A stretch of DNA of 59,111 nt from Verrucomicrobiales bacterium (GCA_016795425.1 JAEUHG010000165.1:85024-144134), one strand, 5' to 3'; positions 40,769-49,466 are shown, counted from the first letter of the stretch. Made by a program: numbers and translations. Notes: generated by a model not told the origin, from the sequence alone.

Positions 40769-41568
40769 AGGCCTCGACGCCACATTCTCTCGTCCAAACG
40801 GGACGGGCTCCCGCGTCCATCGTCGCTGCGGTTCGGCGCGCAACGCCCTCGATGGGCTTCACCTTGGTGGAACTGCTGGTGGTGATGGCCATCCTGGCGA
40901 TTCTGGCGGGCCTGCTCCTTCCGGCACTGACGGCCGCGAAAGAACGTGCTCGAGCCGCCCACTGCGTTTCCAACCTCCGACAATTCGGGATCGCCGCCCA
41001 ATGCTATTGGGATGATCACGACGGCATGACGTTTCGGTACCGCGAAGGCGCCACCAACCAGGGGGACTTGTATTGGTTCGGCTGGCTCGAACGTGGTGCC
41101 GAGGGAGAGCGCGCCTTCGACCCGAGTTTCGGGGCTCTCTGGCCCTACGTTGGAGCGCGAGGGATCGAAACCTGTCCGTCCCTGCGGACCCACGGTCCAC
41201 GATTCAAACCCAAAGCCAAGGGCGGCGCCTGCGGTTACGGTTACAACCTCTCCTTATCCGCCCCTCTCGACCGCCCCTACCTGCGGATCGCCGAGGTGAC
41301 TCGCCCCTCCGAAATCATCACCTTCGCCGATGCGGCCCAAGTCAACGACTTCCAACCGCCCGCCAGCCCGGATGATCCGCGATTGGAGGAGTTCTATTAC
41401 GTGAACACCAATGAACCCACAGCCCATTTCCGCCATGCGCGAACCGCCGCCGGAGTCGCCATCGACGGTCATGTCGGGCATCACCACGCGTTGCCTGGAA
41501 CGTGGGACGCTCGACTTCCTGAAGCCCAAGTGGGGCGGCTGAAGGTGGAGGTCCTGGAATGGCGCTGA
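40765..41568 (+). CDS. Prepilin-like protein (N-terminal methylation, DUF1559-type pseudopilin)
   Basis: A 267-residue protein with a prepilin-peptidase site: a basic ~30-residue leader ending SMG, then FTLVELLVVMAILAILAGLLLPAL, the class III/type IV pilin helix with Glu at +5. After the helix (KERARAAHCVSNLRQFGIAAQCYWDDHD) comes the DUF1559-like globular part usual in planctomycetes and verrucomicrobia, ending with HHHALPGTWDA. Once cleaved it would be assembled by a type II secretion or pilus machine such as the gspE operon at 24.5-30.7 kb. It overlaps the preceding gene by ATGA and lies downstream of the B12 riboswitch, so its expression may respond to cobalamin (inference). Confidence 0.88.
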   Translation: MKASTPHSLVQTGRAPASIVAAVRRATPSMGFTLVELLVVMAILAILAGLLLPALTAAKERARAAHCVSNLRQFGIAAQCYWDDHDGMTFRYREGATNQGDLYWFGWLERGAEGERAFDPSFGALWPYVGARGIETCPSLRTHGPRFKPKAKGGACGYGYNLSLSAPLDRPYLRIAEVTRPSEIITFADAAQVNDFQPPASPDDPRLEEFYYVNTNEPTAHFRHARTAAGVAIDGHVGHHHALPGTWDARLPEAQVGRLKVEVLEWR

Positions 41569-41618
41569 CGGTCATTTCGACGTTGTCGAAGCCGGTGCCG
41601 GACCGCTATAGCCCACTG

Positions 41619-42332
41619 ATGCAATCCACCGCCCTTTGGCGCTTCCTTCTTTTCTCGTCCGCCCTCCTGATCTCCGCACCGCTGCAAGCCCAGACCCCGG
41701 TCGTGGAAGGCACGCCCGTTCCGCATGTCCCGGGTGCCAATGGCTGGATCCAGCTCTTCGACGGCAAGACCTTGAGCGGTTGGCAGACATTCGATACGGG
41801 CCGGTGGTCCATCGATGCCGAGGGGCAGTTGGTCGGACGCGGCGAACGCAGCCATTTGTTCAGTCCCAAGACCTATAAAAACCTCCAGTTCCGGGCCGAG
41901 GTGAAGCTCAACCACCGTGGCAATTCCGGAATGTACTTCCGGGCCAAGCTCATGCCCGGTTGGCCGAACGGCTACGAGGCGCAAGTCGAGAACACCAGCC
42001 CCGACCCCCAGAAGACCGGAAGTTTGTACAATCGCGCCAAAATGCTCGACCAACTGATCCAGGACGACACTTGGTGGACGCAACACATTGTCGCCATCGG
42101 CAATCGCGTGATCATCCAAGTCAACGACAAGATCGTCGTCGACTTCGTCGATGAGAAGAACTCGTTCGTCGAGGGTCACCTCGCACTGCAACAACATGAC
42201 GGGGGCAGCGTCGTCACCTATCGGAAGGTCGAGGTGAAACCGTTGCCCGATGACCCCACCGCCGCCCTCGAGATCGCCAAGAAGGATATGCCGAAGATCG
42301 GAACCGATCCGTTGGTCAAAACCCGCAAGTAA
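41619..42332 (+). CDS. Exported DUF1080 (3-keto-disaccharide hydrolase-like) protein
   Basis: A 237-residue secreted protein. The ATG at 41619 starts a signal peptide (WRFLLFSSALLISAPLQAQ); the open frame begins at 41559 inside the pseudopilin gene, but that start would bury the signal. Residues ~40-210 are the DUF1080 jelly-roll (GWIQLFDGKTLSGWQTFDTGRWSIDAEGQLVGRGERSHLFSPKTYKNLQFRAEVKLN, then RGNSGMYFRA and EAQVENTSPDP). This family is hugely expanded in planctomycetes and verrucomicrobia and some members hydrolyse 3-keto-glucosides; it belongs to the concanavalin-like superfamily. It follows the pseudopilin by 50 bp and may be the last gene of that transcript. Confidence 0.9.
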   Translation: MQSTALWRFLLFSSALLISAPLQAQTPVVEGTPVPHVPGANGWIQLFDGKTLSGWQTFDTGRWSIDAEGQLVGRGERSHLFSPKTYKNLQFRAEVKLNHRGNSGMYFRAKLMPGWPNGYEAQVENTSPDPQKTGSLYNRAKMLDQLIQDDTWWTQHIVAIGNRVIIQVNDKIVVDFVDEKNSFVEGHLALQQHDGGSVVTYRKVEVKPLPDDPTAALEIAKKDMPKIGTDPLVKTRK

Positions 42333-42399
42333 GCGAGTCAGGGCCCGTCGCGATCCGTCAGATCGTCACGCAAAAGGACTCCTTCCATACCACGAGGCC

Positions 42400-42422
42400 G
42401 CGGCACACCGGGAGGGTGCCGC
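42400..42422. terminator. Possible bidirectional terminator stem
   Basis: Arms GCGGCAC (42400-42406) and GTGCCGC (42416-42422) form a perfect 7-bp stem between the convergent DUF1080 and glutaredoxin genes. There is no T run on either strand, so this is only a structural suggestion. Confidence 0.3.
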
Positions 42423-42458
42423 TGGACCTCGATTCCCCTGGAAAAGGACGTCTTCCAG

Positions 42459-42800
42459 CTAGAGGCGCCGGAACTGAATACCCGTCGGCTTCGGCACCTC
42501 ATCCGCGCACGGTTGGTTGATGGGTGCCTCGGGCTGGCGGTCATTGGCTTGGACCAGTCCCTGCTTGAGCATCCAAGCCTCGACTTCCTCGCCACTGACG
42601 TCGGCCAGCATGTGGCCGTTGACCTCCACGCAGGGGCTGAGTGTTTGGCCGCTCTTTTCGATCATCTCCGCCCGATGGGACGCGACATTGATGATGTCAC
42701 GGTCTTCGAACGGCAGGTCGTACTTCTTCATGACGGCTCGAACACCGTTGCTCCAGCCGCACCAAGGTTTCAGATAAGCTACAATCTTCGGTTTCTCCAT
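42459..42800 (-). CDS. Glutaredoxin-like protein with CGWS active site
   Basis: A 113-residue thioredoxin-fold protein. From the ATG at 42800 it opens directly with EKPKIVAYLKPWCGWSNGVRAVMKKYDLPFEDRDI, the first strand and active-site helix of glutaredoxins. The catalytic Cys is in CGWS, so the second Cys of the dithiol motif is Ser (monothiol type). A further Cys sits right after the cis-proline position (TLSPCVEVNG), which normally reads TVPxV. ADVSGEEVEAWMLKQGL matches the C-terminal helix. A ~25-residue tail of unknown role ends the protein. Upstream in-frame ATGs (42842, 42824, 42821) are possible but add no fold. It likely reduces protein or glutathione disulfides, or handles Fe-S clusters as CGFS types do. 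Confidence 0.85.
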   Translation of the reverse strand: MEKPKIVAYLKPWCGWSNGVRAVMKKYDLPFEDRDIINVASHRAEMIEKSGQTLSPCVEVNGHMLADVSGEEVEAWMLKQGLVQANDRQPEAPINQPCADEVPKPTGIQFRRL

Positions 42801-42980
42801 AAGCCAAGTGGCGGGGCTCATCATGGCATGATTCCCGCCCATGGCAACCAGCGCTACTCTTCAGGGCGTTGATCCCGCTTCCAACAACGCGGAACGACCC
42901 CACACAGCGGCTCGTCCTTCATGTACCTGCTTTCACCCCAGTGGCGCCGAGGCACCGAACGGGGAGGCCTCTTCTTACCC

Positions 42981-43010
42981 CCTCTGTGTCTCAGTGCTTT
43001 AGTGGTGAAC
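42981..43010. other. Repeat-like tract of the CTCTGTGTCTC...GTGGTGAAC type
   Basis: Part of the 493-bp gap 42801-43293. The tract contains CTCTGTGTCTCAGTG and ends in TTTAGTGGTGAAC. It resembles the dispersed tracts of the form CACTGAGACACAGAG that I recall from many bacterial intergenic regions near GxxExxY genes. That comparison is from memory; only one copy is in this window. Confidence 0.3.
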
Positions 43011-43063
43011 ACCTTCTGCAGTTCATGTCCCCACTGCTCGGGCTCGGGTACGGCCACGCTTCG

Positions 43064-43183
43064 CATGAACCTGCCAACCCAGCCCACCTCGTCGCAGCGC
43101 GACGAGGGCCACCTGACCGGACCCGACTCCCATCCAGGTGGACCCTGTCGTGCTGCGACAGGGCAATCCCGCCCTGGTTCATG
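43064..43183. repeat. Structured ~120-bp repeat element with three hairpins (REP-like)
   Basis: Bounded by 8-bp inverted arms CATGAACC (43064-43071) and GGTTCATG (43176-43183). Inside are three successive stems: CCTCGTCGC/GCGACGAGG with loop AGC (43087-43107), CCACCTG/CAGGTGG (43109-43141), and CCCTGTCG/CGACAGGG with loop TGCTG (43143-43163). The first stem and its flank recur at 49467-49495 with a single base change over 29 bases. The rest of the 42801-43293 gap shows no gene. Confidence 0.7.
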
Positions 43184-43293
43184 TTCCTAAGACGCGAGAG
43201 AACCCGGGGGCCAAAGAAGTGCGGGTCCCTGGTCTCCCGCGTTTCTTCTCGCCGCCACCGGCCTCCCACGTCTGGATTTGGTCGACGCGTATC

Positions 43294-44433
43294 ATGACTC
43301 CGCCTCAGAATCTAAACCGTCCGCTCCGAGTGCTTGTGGTGCCCGACAAGTTCAAGGGCACCCTCGCCGCCGACGCCGTTGCCCGTGCCATGGCCGCTGG
43401 CTGGCAAAAGGCGCGGCCGCAGGACCAACTGGAACTGCTTCCCATGAGCGATGGCGGCGACGGTTTCGGCCCCGTTCTTGGCAGACTACTGAGTGCCAAA
43501 GCCCGGGTCGTCAGCACCGTCGATGCCGCCGGCCGCCTTCGTCGCGCCCGCTGGTGGTGGGCCGCTGACCGCCGTATCGCCGTCATCGAAACCGCCCAAT
43601 CCAATGGATTGGCCCTGTTGCCACGCGGCCGCTATCACCCCTTTGATTTGGACACCTTCGGGGTCGGCCGCCTGATCCACGCTGCGCGCCGCGCGGGCGC
43701 CGCCACCTGCATCCTGGGCGTTGGAGGCAGCGCGACCAACGACGGTGGATTCGGGCTGGCCCGGGCTCTGGGCTGGGAATTCCTCGATTCCCGGGGCCGC
43801 CCCCTCCGTCGCTGGCGCGAACTTGAACGACTGGCGCAAATCCATCCTCCTGCCCAACCGGCGTTGGACGGGGATTCCGTGGTCGCCACCGATGTGAGCA
43901 ATCCCCTGCTCGGTCGGACCGGTGCGACGCGAGTGTATGGTCCACAGAAAGGACTCCGTCGCGCCGATCTGCCAAAAGCCGAGGCTTGCCTCTCCCGCCT
44001 GGCTCAAGTGGTCCAACGGCAGATCGGGTTCGATAGCCGCCAACCCGGTTGCGGCGCCGCAGGTGGCCTTGGCTACGGACTTCAGGCGTTCTTGGGTGCC
44101 CGACGCCGGCTCGGGTTTGACGTGTTTGCTGACGCCGCCGACCTCGAACGCCGACTGGCGGCGGCCGATTTCGTCATCACCGGTGAAGGCGCGGTGGATG
44201 CGCAGACGCTCATGGGCAAGGGCGTCGGCCAGATTCTCGCGGCCTGCCATCGACACGGGAAACCGGTCATTGTGCTCGGAGGCCGGGTCGACTTCAAAGG
44301 GTCGGCGCCAAGCGGGGTCGCGCTGATGGCCAGTCTTCTCAGCTTGGCTGGCGAAAAAGAAGCCATGCGAAAACCGGGTCCACTGTTGCGTCTGCTGGCG
44401 GAATCTGCCGCAGCCCAGCTTTGCCTGAAGTAA
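43294..44433 (+). CDS. Glycerate 2-kinase (GlxK/GarK family)
   Basis: A 379-residue kinase of the bacterial glycerate kinase type I family, which phosphorylates D-glycerate with ATP to 2-phosphoglycerate. The start LRVLVVPDKFKGTLAADAVARAMAAGW matches the family's ApDsFKGsLsa signature; PMSDGGDG, CILGVGGSATNDGGFGLARALG, VATDVSNPLLG, YGPQKG and GCGAAGGLGYGL are all conserved. DFVITGEGAVDAQTLMGKGVGQ and VLGGRVD complete the C-terminal domain. The ATG at 43294 follows the structured repeat; the frame upstream is open to 43138 but reads through that repeat. An MFS carrier gene follows 70 bp downstream, suggesting uptake and use of a sugar acid or glycerate (inference). Confidence 0.93.
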   Translation: MTPPQNLNRPLRVLVVPDKFKGTLAADAVARAMAAGWQKARPQDQLELLPMSDGGDGFGPVLGRLLSAKARVVSTVDAAGRLRRARWWWAADRRIAVIETAQSNGLALLPRGRYHPFDLDTFGVGRLIHAARRAGAATCILGVGGSATNDGGFGLARALGWEFLDSRGRPLRRWRELERLAQIHPPAQPALDGDSVVATDVSNPLLGRTGATRVYGPQKGLRRADLPKAEACLSRLAQVVQRQIGFDSRQPGCGAAGGLGYGLQAFLGARRRLGFDVFADAADLERRLAAADFVITGEGAVDAQTLMGKGVGQILAACHRHGKPVIVLGGRVDFKGSAPSGVALMASLLSLAGEKEAMRKPGPLLRLLAESAAAQLCLK

Positions 44434-44503
44434 AAGAATCGAGAGCCGCCTGACCTTTCGGGTTTACCCGGGACACGGGCGCTGCCTAACGTCGCAAGTC
44501 CCC

Positions 44504-45799
44504 ATGCCGCCGAATTCGACGCCAGCCAGCGTTTCCGAGAAACCCCAGTCCCTGCGGGATCTGACGCCGACTCAATGGAAATCGGGCATCGCGGCGTGGT
44601 TGGGCTGGTTGTTCGACGGTCTGGACATGCATTTGTACACGCTCGTCGCCGCAACCTTTGCCGCGCAGCTTCTGCAAGTCGCAAGCACCGCGGACGACGC
44701 GGTGAAGCAAAAGAGTTCCTGGATCCAGGCGGCGTTCCTGGTGGGCTGGGCTCTGGGTGGAGCGTTCTTTGGTCGGGTTGGCGACCGCCTGGGCCGGAGC
44801 CGGGCCTTGAGCCTTACCGTACTGACCTATGCACTCTTCACGGGCCTATCCTTTTTTGCCCAGACGTGGTGGCACCTCCTGATCTTTCGTTTCGTTGCGG
44901 CCCTCGGCATTGGCGGCGAGTGGGCGGTGGGCTCGACGTTGCTGGCGGAGACGTGGCCGAAGCGATGGCGTCCCTGGATCGCGGCGGTACTGCAAACCGG
45001 CGTGAACCTTGGCGTGCTCCTCGCGTGTCTCACCGGGTATCTGCTCAGCGGCACAGAACCACGCTATGTCTTCCTGGTTGGGATCATCCCGGCGGTCCTG
45101 GTCTTCTGGATTCGGCGCCACGTACCGGAGCCCGCGGAGTGGCATGCCGCCAAGGCCAGTGGACGCCAGGACGCGACATCGATCACCGACCTCTTCCGCG
45201 GTTCCATTGCCCGCACGACCCTGCTCACCATCGTGGTTTGCGCATGTTCACTGTCGGGCTGGTGGGCCTTCATGTTCTGGCACCCCCAGCACCTGCGTCA
45301 CCTTCCTGAAGTCGCCGCCATGGAGCCGGCCGCCATCAACCGGCTGGTGTCGATCACCTTCGCCGCGGTCATCGCCGCGTCGATCGCCGGGAACTTCTTC
45401 GCCGGCTGGATGGCGCGGTTGTGCGGGTTTCGAATCGCGCTGGTTTCGCTGTTTCTCGGTTTCGCTCTGACGATGTGGGTCGCCTTCAGCGTCGACCGCA
45501 GTGCGGCGTCCCTTTCGCAGTTCTGGCTGCCAGCGGTTGGATTTTGGTCGGGGGTATTCGGCCTATTCACGATGTTCCTACCGCCACTCTTCCCGACCCT
45601 GTTGCGGACCACGGGCGCCGGATTCTGTTATAATGTCGGACGCATCGCCGCAGCCGCAGGCACGGTCTATTCCGGGGTGCTGACACGCGGTGGCAACTTC
45701 CGCGAGACCTTGTTCCTGATCGGTTTCCTCTTCCTCGTCGCCGCGGTGGTATCGATGGTGATGCCCAGCCCGGAACAACGCTCCGAAGCGGACGCCTGA
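44504..45799 (+). CDS. MFS transporter, aromatic-acid/sialate:H+ symporter-like
   Basis: A 431-residue major facilitator with about 12 membrane helices. LGWLFDGLDMHLYTLVAATF in helix 1 contains the DGLD motif of the metabolite:H+ symporter and sialate/lactate groups. GALGGAFFGRVGDRLGRSRAL is rendered here as GWALGGAFFGRVGDRLGRSRAL, the MFS loop 2-3 motif (GxxxDRxGR). RFVAALGIGGEWAVGSTLLAETWPKRWR is the helix 4-5 signature of this subgroup. The second half has GNFFAGWMARLCGFR and ends in a short hydrophilic tail. Substrate is not readable; the upstream glycerate kinase hints at a hydroxy-acid. No other catabolic gene is adjacent. Confidence 0.88.
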   Translation: MPPNSTPASVSEKPQSLRDLTPTQWKSGIAAWLGWLFDGLDMHLYTLVAATFAAQLLQVASTADDAVKQKSSWIQAAFLVGWALGGAFFGRVGDRLGRSRALSLTVLTYALFTGLSFFAQTWWHLLIFRFVAALGIGGEWAVGSTLLAETWPKRWRPWIAAVLQTGVNLGVLLACLTGYLLSGTEPRYVFLVGIIPAVLVFWIRRHVPEPAEWHAAKASGRQDATSITDLFRGSIARTTLLTIVVCACSLSGWWAFMFWHPQHLRHLPEVAAMEPAAINRLVSITFAAVIAASIAGNFFAGWMARLCGFRIALVSLFLGFALTMWVAFSVDRSAASLSQFWLPAVGFWSGVFGLFTMFLPPLFPTLLRTTGAGFCYNVGRIAAAAGTVYSGVLTRGGNFRETLFLIGFLFLVAAVVSMVMPSPEQRSEADA

Positions 45800-45896
45800 C
45801 CGCCACCGGCCACAATTTCGGGGTCGGACTGGAAATTTGCCGTTGCCGCCCTATTTTGCCGAGGTCAAGAAACTGGACCTTTCCGCCTCAAGACCC

Positions 45897-47186
45897 ATGA
45901 ACCAAGTCCGCCCCGTCATCGCCGCCTCCGCCCTCCTTCTCGCCGGCCTCGCCCCGGCAACCGCCGCGAGTTGGCCCAACTATCGCGGGCCTGCCCACAA
46001 CGGTGCGTCGACAGAAAAACTGCCGGCCACCTCCTGGCCCGCGTCGGGTCCGCATCGCGTTTGGAAATCCCCGACCGCCAGCGGCTTCAGCTCGATCACC
46101 GTCGCCGAAAACCGTGCGTTCACGCTGATCAGCCGCGATATCGACGGCGTGAAACGGGAGCTGCTCCTGGCGATGGACGCCACCACCGGCCGCGAACTCT
46201 GGGCGCAACCGCTCGCGCCGGCGAAGTATGACGGCGGAGGCGACTCGGGTTCGGACAACAACAAGGGGGGCGACGGACCGCGTTCGACCCCGACGGTCGA
46301 CGGGGATCTTGTCTTCACGCTCGACGCCAGGTTTCAGCTGGCGGCATTCGAAGCCGCCACCGGCAACCAGGTCTGGCGTCGTGATCTCGCGACCGACCAC
46401 AGCGCCCCAAAACTGGCTTGGCAGAACGCGGCGTCGCCGGTCATTGACGGCAACTTGATCTTCGTGGCGTGTGGCGGTGAAGGCCAGGCCTTGCTGGGTA
46501 TCGACAAGCGCTCCGGCACGACCGTGTGGAAGACCCAGGACGACAAGATGACCCACGCCACACCCGTGGTAACCACGATTCTCGGACAACGCCAGGTCCT
46601 CTTCTTCACCCAAACGGGCCTGGTCGCCGTCAAGCCGCAGGACGGCGCTGTTCTCTGGAGACAACCCTTCCCGTACAAGGTTTCGACGGCCGCCTCGCCC
46701 ATCGTCGCGGGCGACATCGTTTACTGCTCCGCCGGCTACGGGGTCGGTGCGGGCGCGTATCGCATTGCCAAGGAGGGGTCGTCCTTCAAATCGACGGAAC
46801 TGTGGCGCAAGCCGAACGCGCTCCAAAACCACTGGAGCACTCCGGTCGTTCACGACGGGCACCTGTACGGTCTTTTTGGATTCAAGGAGTACGGCGACTG
46901 CCCGCTCCAATGCGTCGAACTCGCCACCGGCGAGATCAAGTGGTCGCAGCGCGGTTTCGGTCCGGGCAACGTGACGTGGGTGGACGGGCATCTCCTGGTT
47001 CTCGGCGACGCCGGTCAACTGGTCCTCGCCGAAGCCACGCCTGCCGCCTACAAAGAAAAGGCCAAGGCCGATGTTCTTGACGGCAAATGTTGGAGCACTC
47101 CCACGTTCACCGGCGGGCGTGTGTTTGCGCGCAGCACCACCGAGAGCGTCTGCCTCGATCTGAACCCTCGAGTGGCCGCTCGCTGA
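45897..47186 (+). CDS. Exported PQQ-like beta-propeller protein
   Basis: A 429-residue periplasmic or secreted propeller. The ATG at 45897 starts a signal peptide (RPVIAASALLLAGLAPATA-ASWPNYRGPAHNG); the open frame goes 20 codons further upstream without a signal. WPNYRGPxHNG is the standard N-terminal motif of planctomycete/verrucomicrobial PQQ-binding-like proteins. Blades repeat the (L/A)xAxDxxTGxxxW pattern: LLAMDATTGRELWAQPL, LAAFEAATGNQVWRRDL, LLGIDKRSGTTVWKTQD, LVAVKPQDGAVLWRQPF, CVELATGEIKWSQR. These domains need not bind PQQ and often act as binding scaffolds, as in BamB. No dehydrogenase partner is adjacent and a role cannot be assigned. Confidence 0.85.
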   Translation: MNQVRPVIAASALLLAGLAPATAASWPNYRGPAHNGASTEKLPATSWPASGPHRVWKSPTASGFSSITVAENRAFTLISRDIDGVKRELLLAMDATTGRELWAQPLAPAKYDGGGDSGSDNNKGGDGPRSTPTVDGDLVFTLDARFQLAAFEAATGNQVWRRDLATDHSAPKLAWQNAASPVIDGNLIFVACGGEGQALLGIDKRSGTTVWKTQDDKMTHATPVVTTILGQRQVLFFTQTGLVAVKPQDGAVLWRQPFPYKVSTAASPIVAGDIVYCSAGYGVGAGAYRIAKEGSSFKSTELWRKPNALQNHWSTPVVHDGHLYGLFGFKEYGDCPLQCVELATGEIKWSQRGFGPGNVTWVDGHLLVLGDAGQLVLAEATPAAYKEKAKADVLDGKCWSTPTFTGGRVFARSTTESVCLDLNPRVAAR

Positions 47187-47403
47187 GCGGCGAAGGTCCC
47201 GCTGGCGGTGCTCTCACGCTCTCACTGGTCCCCTCGCCCTTCGTGCTGCGACGCTGGGTGAGGTGGCGTCGGTGGGGACTCGTGCTGGCGTCTCGCGTCC
47301 TCTTCGCACCCGAAGGGCAACGCGTCCGTACCTTGCCACCCACCATTTGCTGCTATCGAGCGGGTGCAGCAAGCTCTAGTCTTCGGGCGACGCAATCACG
47401 CTC

Positions 47404-48237
47404 ATGAGCGCTCCCACCACCAGTTCGACCATGGCAGTGTTTCTTGATCTGGAGAACATTGCTCTCGGCGCCAGGGATGCCCACTTCCCATCCTTCGACA
47501 TTCAGAAGGTCCTCGAACGACTGCTGCTCAAAGGCCAGATCGTGGTAAAGAAGGCCTATTGCGACTTCGAACGCTACAAGGAGTTCAAACGCGGCCTGCA
47601 CGAGGCTGCGTTCGAACTCATCGAAATCCCGCATGTCCGGCAGTCCGGCAAGAATTCCGCCGATATCCGCATGGTGGTCGACGCCCTGGACCTCTGTTAC
47701 ACCAAGGGCCACGTTGACACGTTCGTCATCGTCTCGGGTGACTCCGACTTCTCCCCACTCGTCAGCAAGCTTCGCGAAAACGCCAAGCGAGTCATCGGCG
47801 TCGGGGTTAAGAACTCGACCTCCGACCTCTTCCTGAAGAACTGCGACGAGTTCCATTATTACGACGACCTGCTCGGCGCAGAGCGCAACCGCCGACCGTC
47901 GCGCGCCTCCTCCGCCAGCGCCGCATCGAGTTCGGGGCGGGAACGACAGAAGCCCTCCGACCGGGACAAGAATGCGCCGCCGCCGCCGGACCCTACTCCA
48001 GGCTTCGAATTAGTGACCTCGACGCTCGACGACTTAGTGGAGGAACGGCGCGAGGGCGACCGGATCTGGGCCTCCATGATCAAAGAAGCCATCAAACGCC
48101 GCGACCCCAGCTTCACCGAGCGTGCCTATGGCTTTCGATCGTTCAATGCCCTGCTGCTCGAGGCCCAAAATCGCGGCCTGCTCAACCTTGAGGCGGATGC
48201 TAAATCGGGCAGTTACACCGTTCAGCCCGTTGATTGA
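47404..48237 (+). CDS. NYN-domain (PIN-like) ribonuclease with C-terminal LOTUS/OST-HTH-like domain
   Basis: A 277-residue cytoplasmic protein. Residues ~10-155 are a NYN domain of the LabA/MARF1 type: MAVFLDLENIALG with catalytic D15, KNSADIRMVVDALDL, and VIVSGDSDFSPLVSKLRENAKRVIGVG, the Asp-rich metal site of PIN-like nucleases. A ~45-residue charged linker (RRPSRASSASAASSSGRERQKPSDRDKN) follows, and residues ~205-275 form a helix-turn-helix with the OST-HTH/LOTUS pattern (RIWASMIKEAIKRRDPSFTERAYGFRSFNALLLEAQNRGLL). Such proteins are thought to cleave or bind RNA; targets are unknown. It stands alone between a propeller gene and a convergent esterase gene. Confidence 0.9.
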   Translation: MSAPTTSSTMAVFLDLENIALGARDAHFPSFDIQKVLERLLLKGQIVVKKAYCDFERYKEFKRGLHEAAFELIEIPHVRQSGKNSADIRMVVDALDLCYTKGHVDTFVIVSGDSDFSPLVSKLRENAKRVIGVGVKNSTSDLFLKNCDEFHYYDDLLGAERNRRPSRASSASAASSSGRERQKPSDRDKNAPPPPDPTPGFELVTSTLDDLVEERREGDRIWASMIKEAIKRRDPSFTERAYGFRSFNALLLEAQNRGLLNLEADAKSGSYTVQPVD

Positions 48238-48254
48238 CGCCTCCGACGCCGCGT

Positions 48255-49388
48255 TCAACGGAACAGTTTCGGCGTAAACTCCACCAGGTACCGGCGCCAG
48301 ACCGGCCAGGAATGGTCGCCTTCCGTCTCGATGTAGTCATGGCGGATGCCCCGCTCGGTGAGAAGGGAGTGAAACTCGCCATTCCTTTGGTAGAGGAAGT
48401 CCTTCGTTCCGCAGGCGACCCAGAACAAGCGGAGATGGCGGTTCACCTCGGTCGCCTTGGCCAATCCCGCTGCCACGGTGTTCGTGGGCGGCGGTGCCGA
48501 GCTGAAGGCGCCGATCCACTGAAACGTGTCATGATGATTCAAAGCCAGGGTCAGGGCATGGTGTCCCCCCATCGAAAGTCCTGCAAAGGCTCGCGATTTT
48601 GGCTGAGTCGCCACCCGGTATTGGGACTCCACCAACGGCAGAACATCCATCAACAATTCCTTCGCCAACGCCGCGGAATTGGCCGGTCCATAATCCTCAA
48701 AACCCGAAGCCCCCGGGGGAATCGCGTGGCCATCCGGCATGACCACGATCATCGGGACAGCCTTCTTCTGCGCGATGAGTGCATCCAGGATCCAATGCGC
48801 CTTGCCATGCACCACCCAGGTCGCCTCGTTGTCGCTGTAACCATGGGATAGGTAGAGCACGGGCAACCGACCCAACTTCGCCACCCCCGGTGGCGTGTAG
48901 ACCACCACCCGCCGCCATCGATCCAGCGCCTGGGAACGATACGTGTGCTCATGAATCGTTCCGTGCGGGATATCCTGGAGATCCCAAGGCGCCGGCGGAT
49001 TTGCCGGCACGTGGAGAATGCTAACCCCCGGCCAACGCTGCGGCTTCACCATCGAGTTCTGCGGATCAATGACACTCAGGCCATCCACCAGGAAGCGGTA
49101 CTCATAGATGCCGGGGGCGACGTTGGGAATCGTCGCCGTCCACAGACCCTGGTCGTCCTTGGATAAGGCTGTCTCCGCTCCGAACTGTCCGGCGACCTTC
49201 ACCTCGGTGGCCTTGGAGGCTCGAAACCGGAAGGTGACTCCCCCCTCACTCAGCAGCTCGGGCGAAACCAAAGGCGCATTCGAACGACGCGGTGGCGCAT
49301 TGGTGGCGGGGCGCGCCGATTGCGCGACAGCCGAGGTCGCCCACACACAAAGCACGGCCGCAACCAAACCAACAGGCGTGGATGTCAT
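48255..49388 (-). CDS. Exported esterase (esterase D/Fes-like) with CBM48-like N-domain
   Basis: A 377-residue secreted alpha/beta-hydrolase. The ATG at 49388 begins a signal peptide (GLVAAVLCVWATSAVAQ); the upstream open frame includes repeat sequence. Residues ~45-135 are an early-set/CBM48-like domain (GGVTFRFRASKATEVKVAGQF...GIYEYRFLVDGLSVIDPQN). Residues ~150-375 are the esterase: VLYLSHGYSDNEATW, the nucleophile elbow GLSMGGHHALTLALN, and the terminal catalytic His in EGDHSWPVWRRYL. This architecture is that of feruloyl/acetyl-xylan esterases and of enterochelin esterases; feruloyl or other plant-polysaccharide ester cleavage is the likelier role for this kind of bacterium (inference). 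It converges on the NYN gene with 17 bp between. Confidence 0.88.
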   Translation of the reverse strand: MTSTPVGLVAAVLCVWATSAVAQSARPATNAPPRRSNAPLVSPELLSEGGVTFRFRASKATEVKVAGQFGAETALSKDDQGLWTATIPNVAPGIYEYRFLVDGLSVIDPQNSMVKPQRWPGVSILHVPANPPAPWDLQDIPHGTIHEHTYRSQALDRWRRVVVYTPPGVAKLGRLPVLYLSHGYSDNEATWVVHGKAHWILDALIAQKKAVPMIVVMPDGHAIPPGASGFEDYGPANSAALAKELLMDVLPLVESQYRVATQPKSRAFAGLSMGGHHALTLALNHHDTFQWIGAFSSAPPPTNTVAAGLAKATEVNRHLRLFWVACGTKDFLYQRNGEFHSLLTERGIRHDYIETEGDHSWPVWRRYLVEFTPKLFR

Positions 49389-49466
49389 AGAAGGCACCCC
49401 TTTTGCGGTCCGTACCACCCATCGGTCAAGCCGTGGTTCGCCTTCCACGAACCCCTGGACGCTGCA

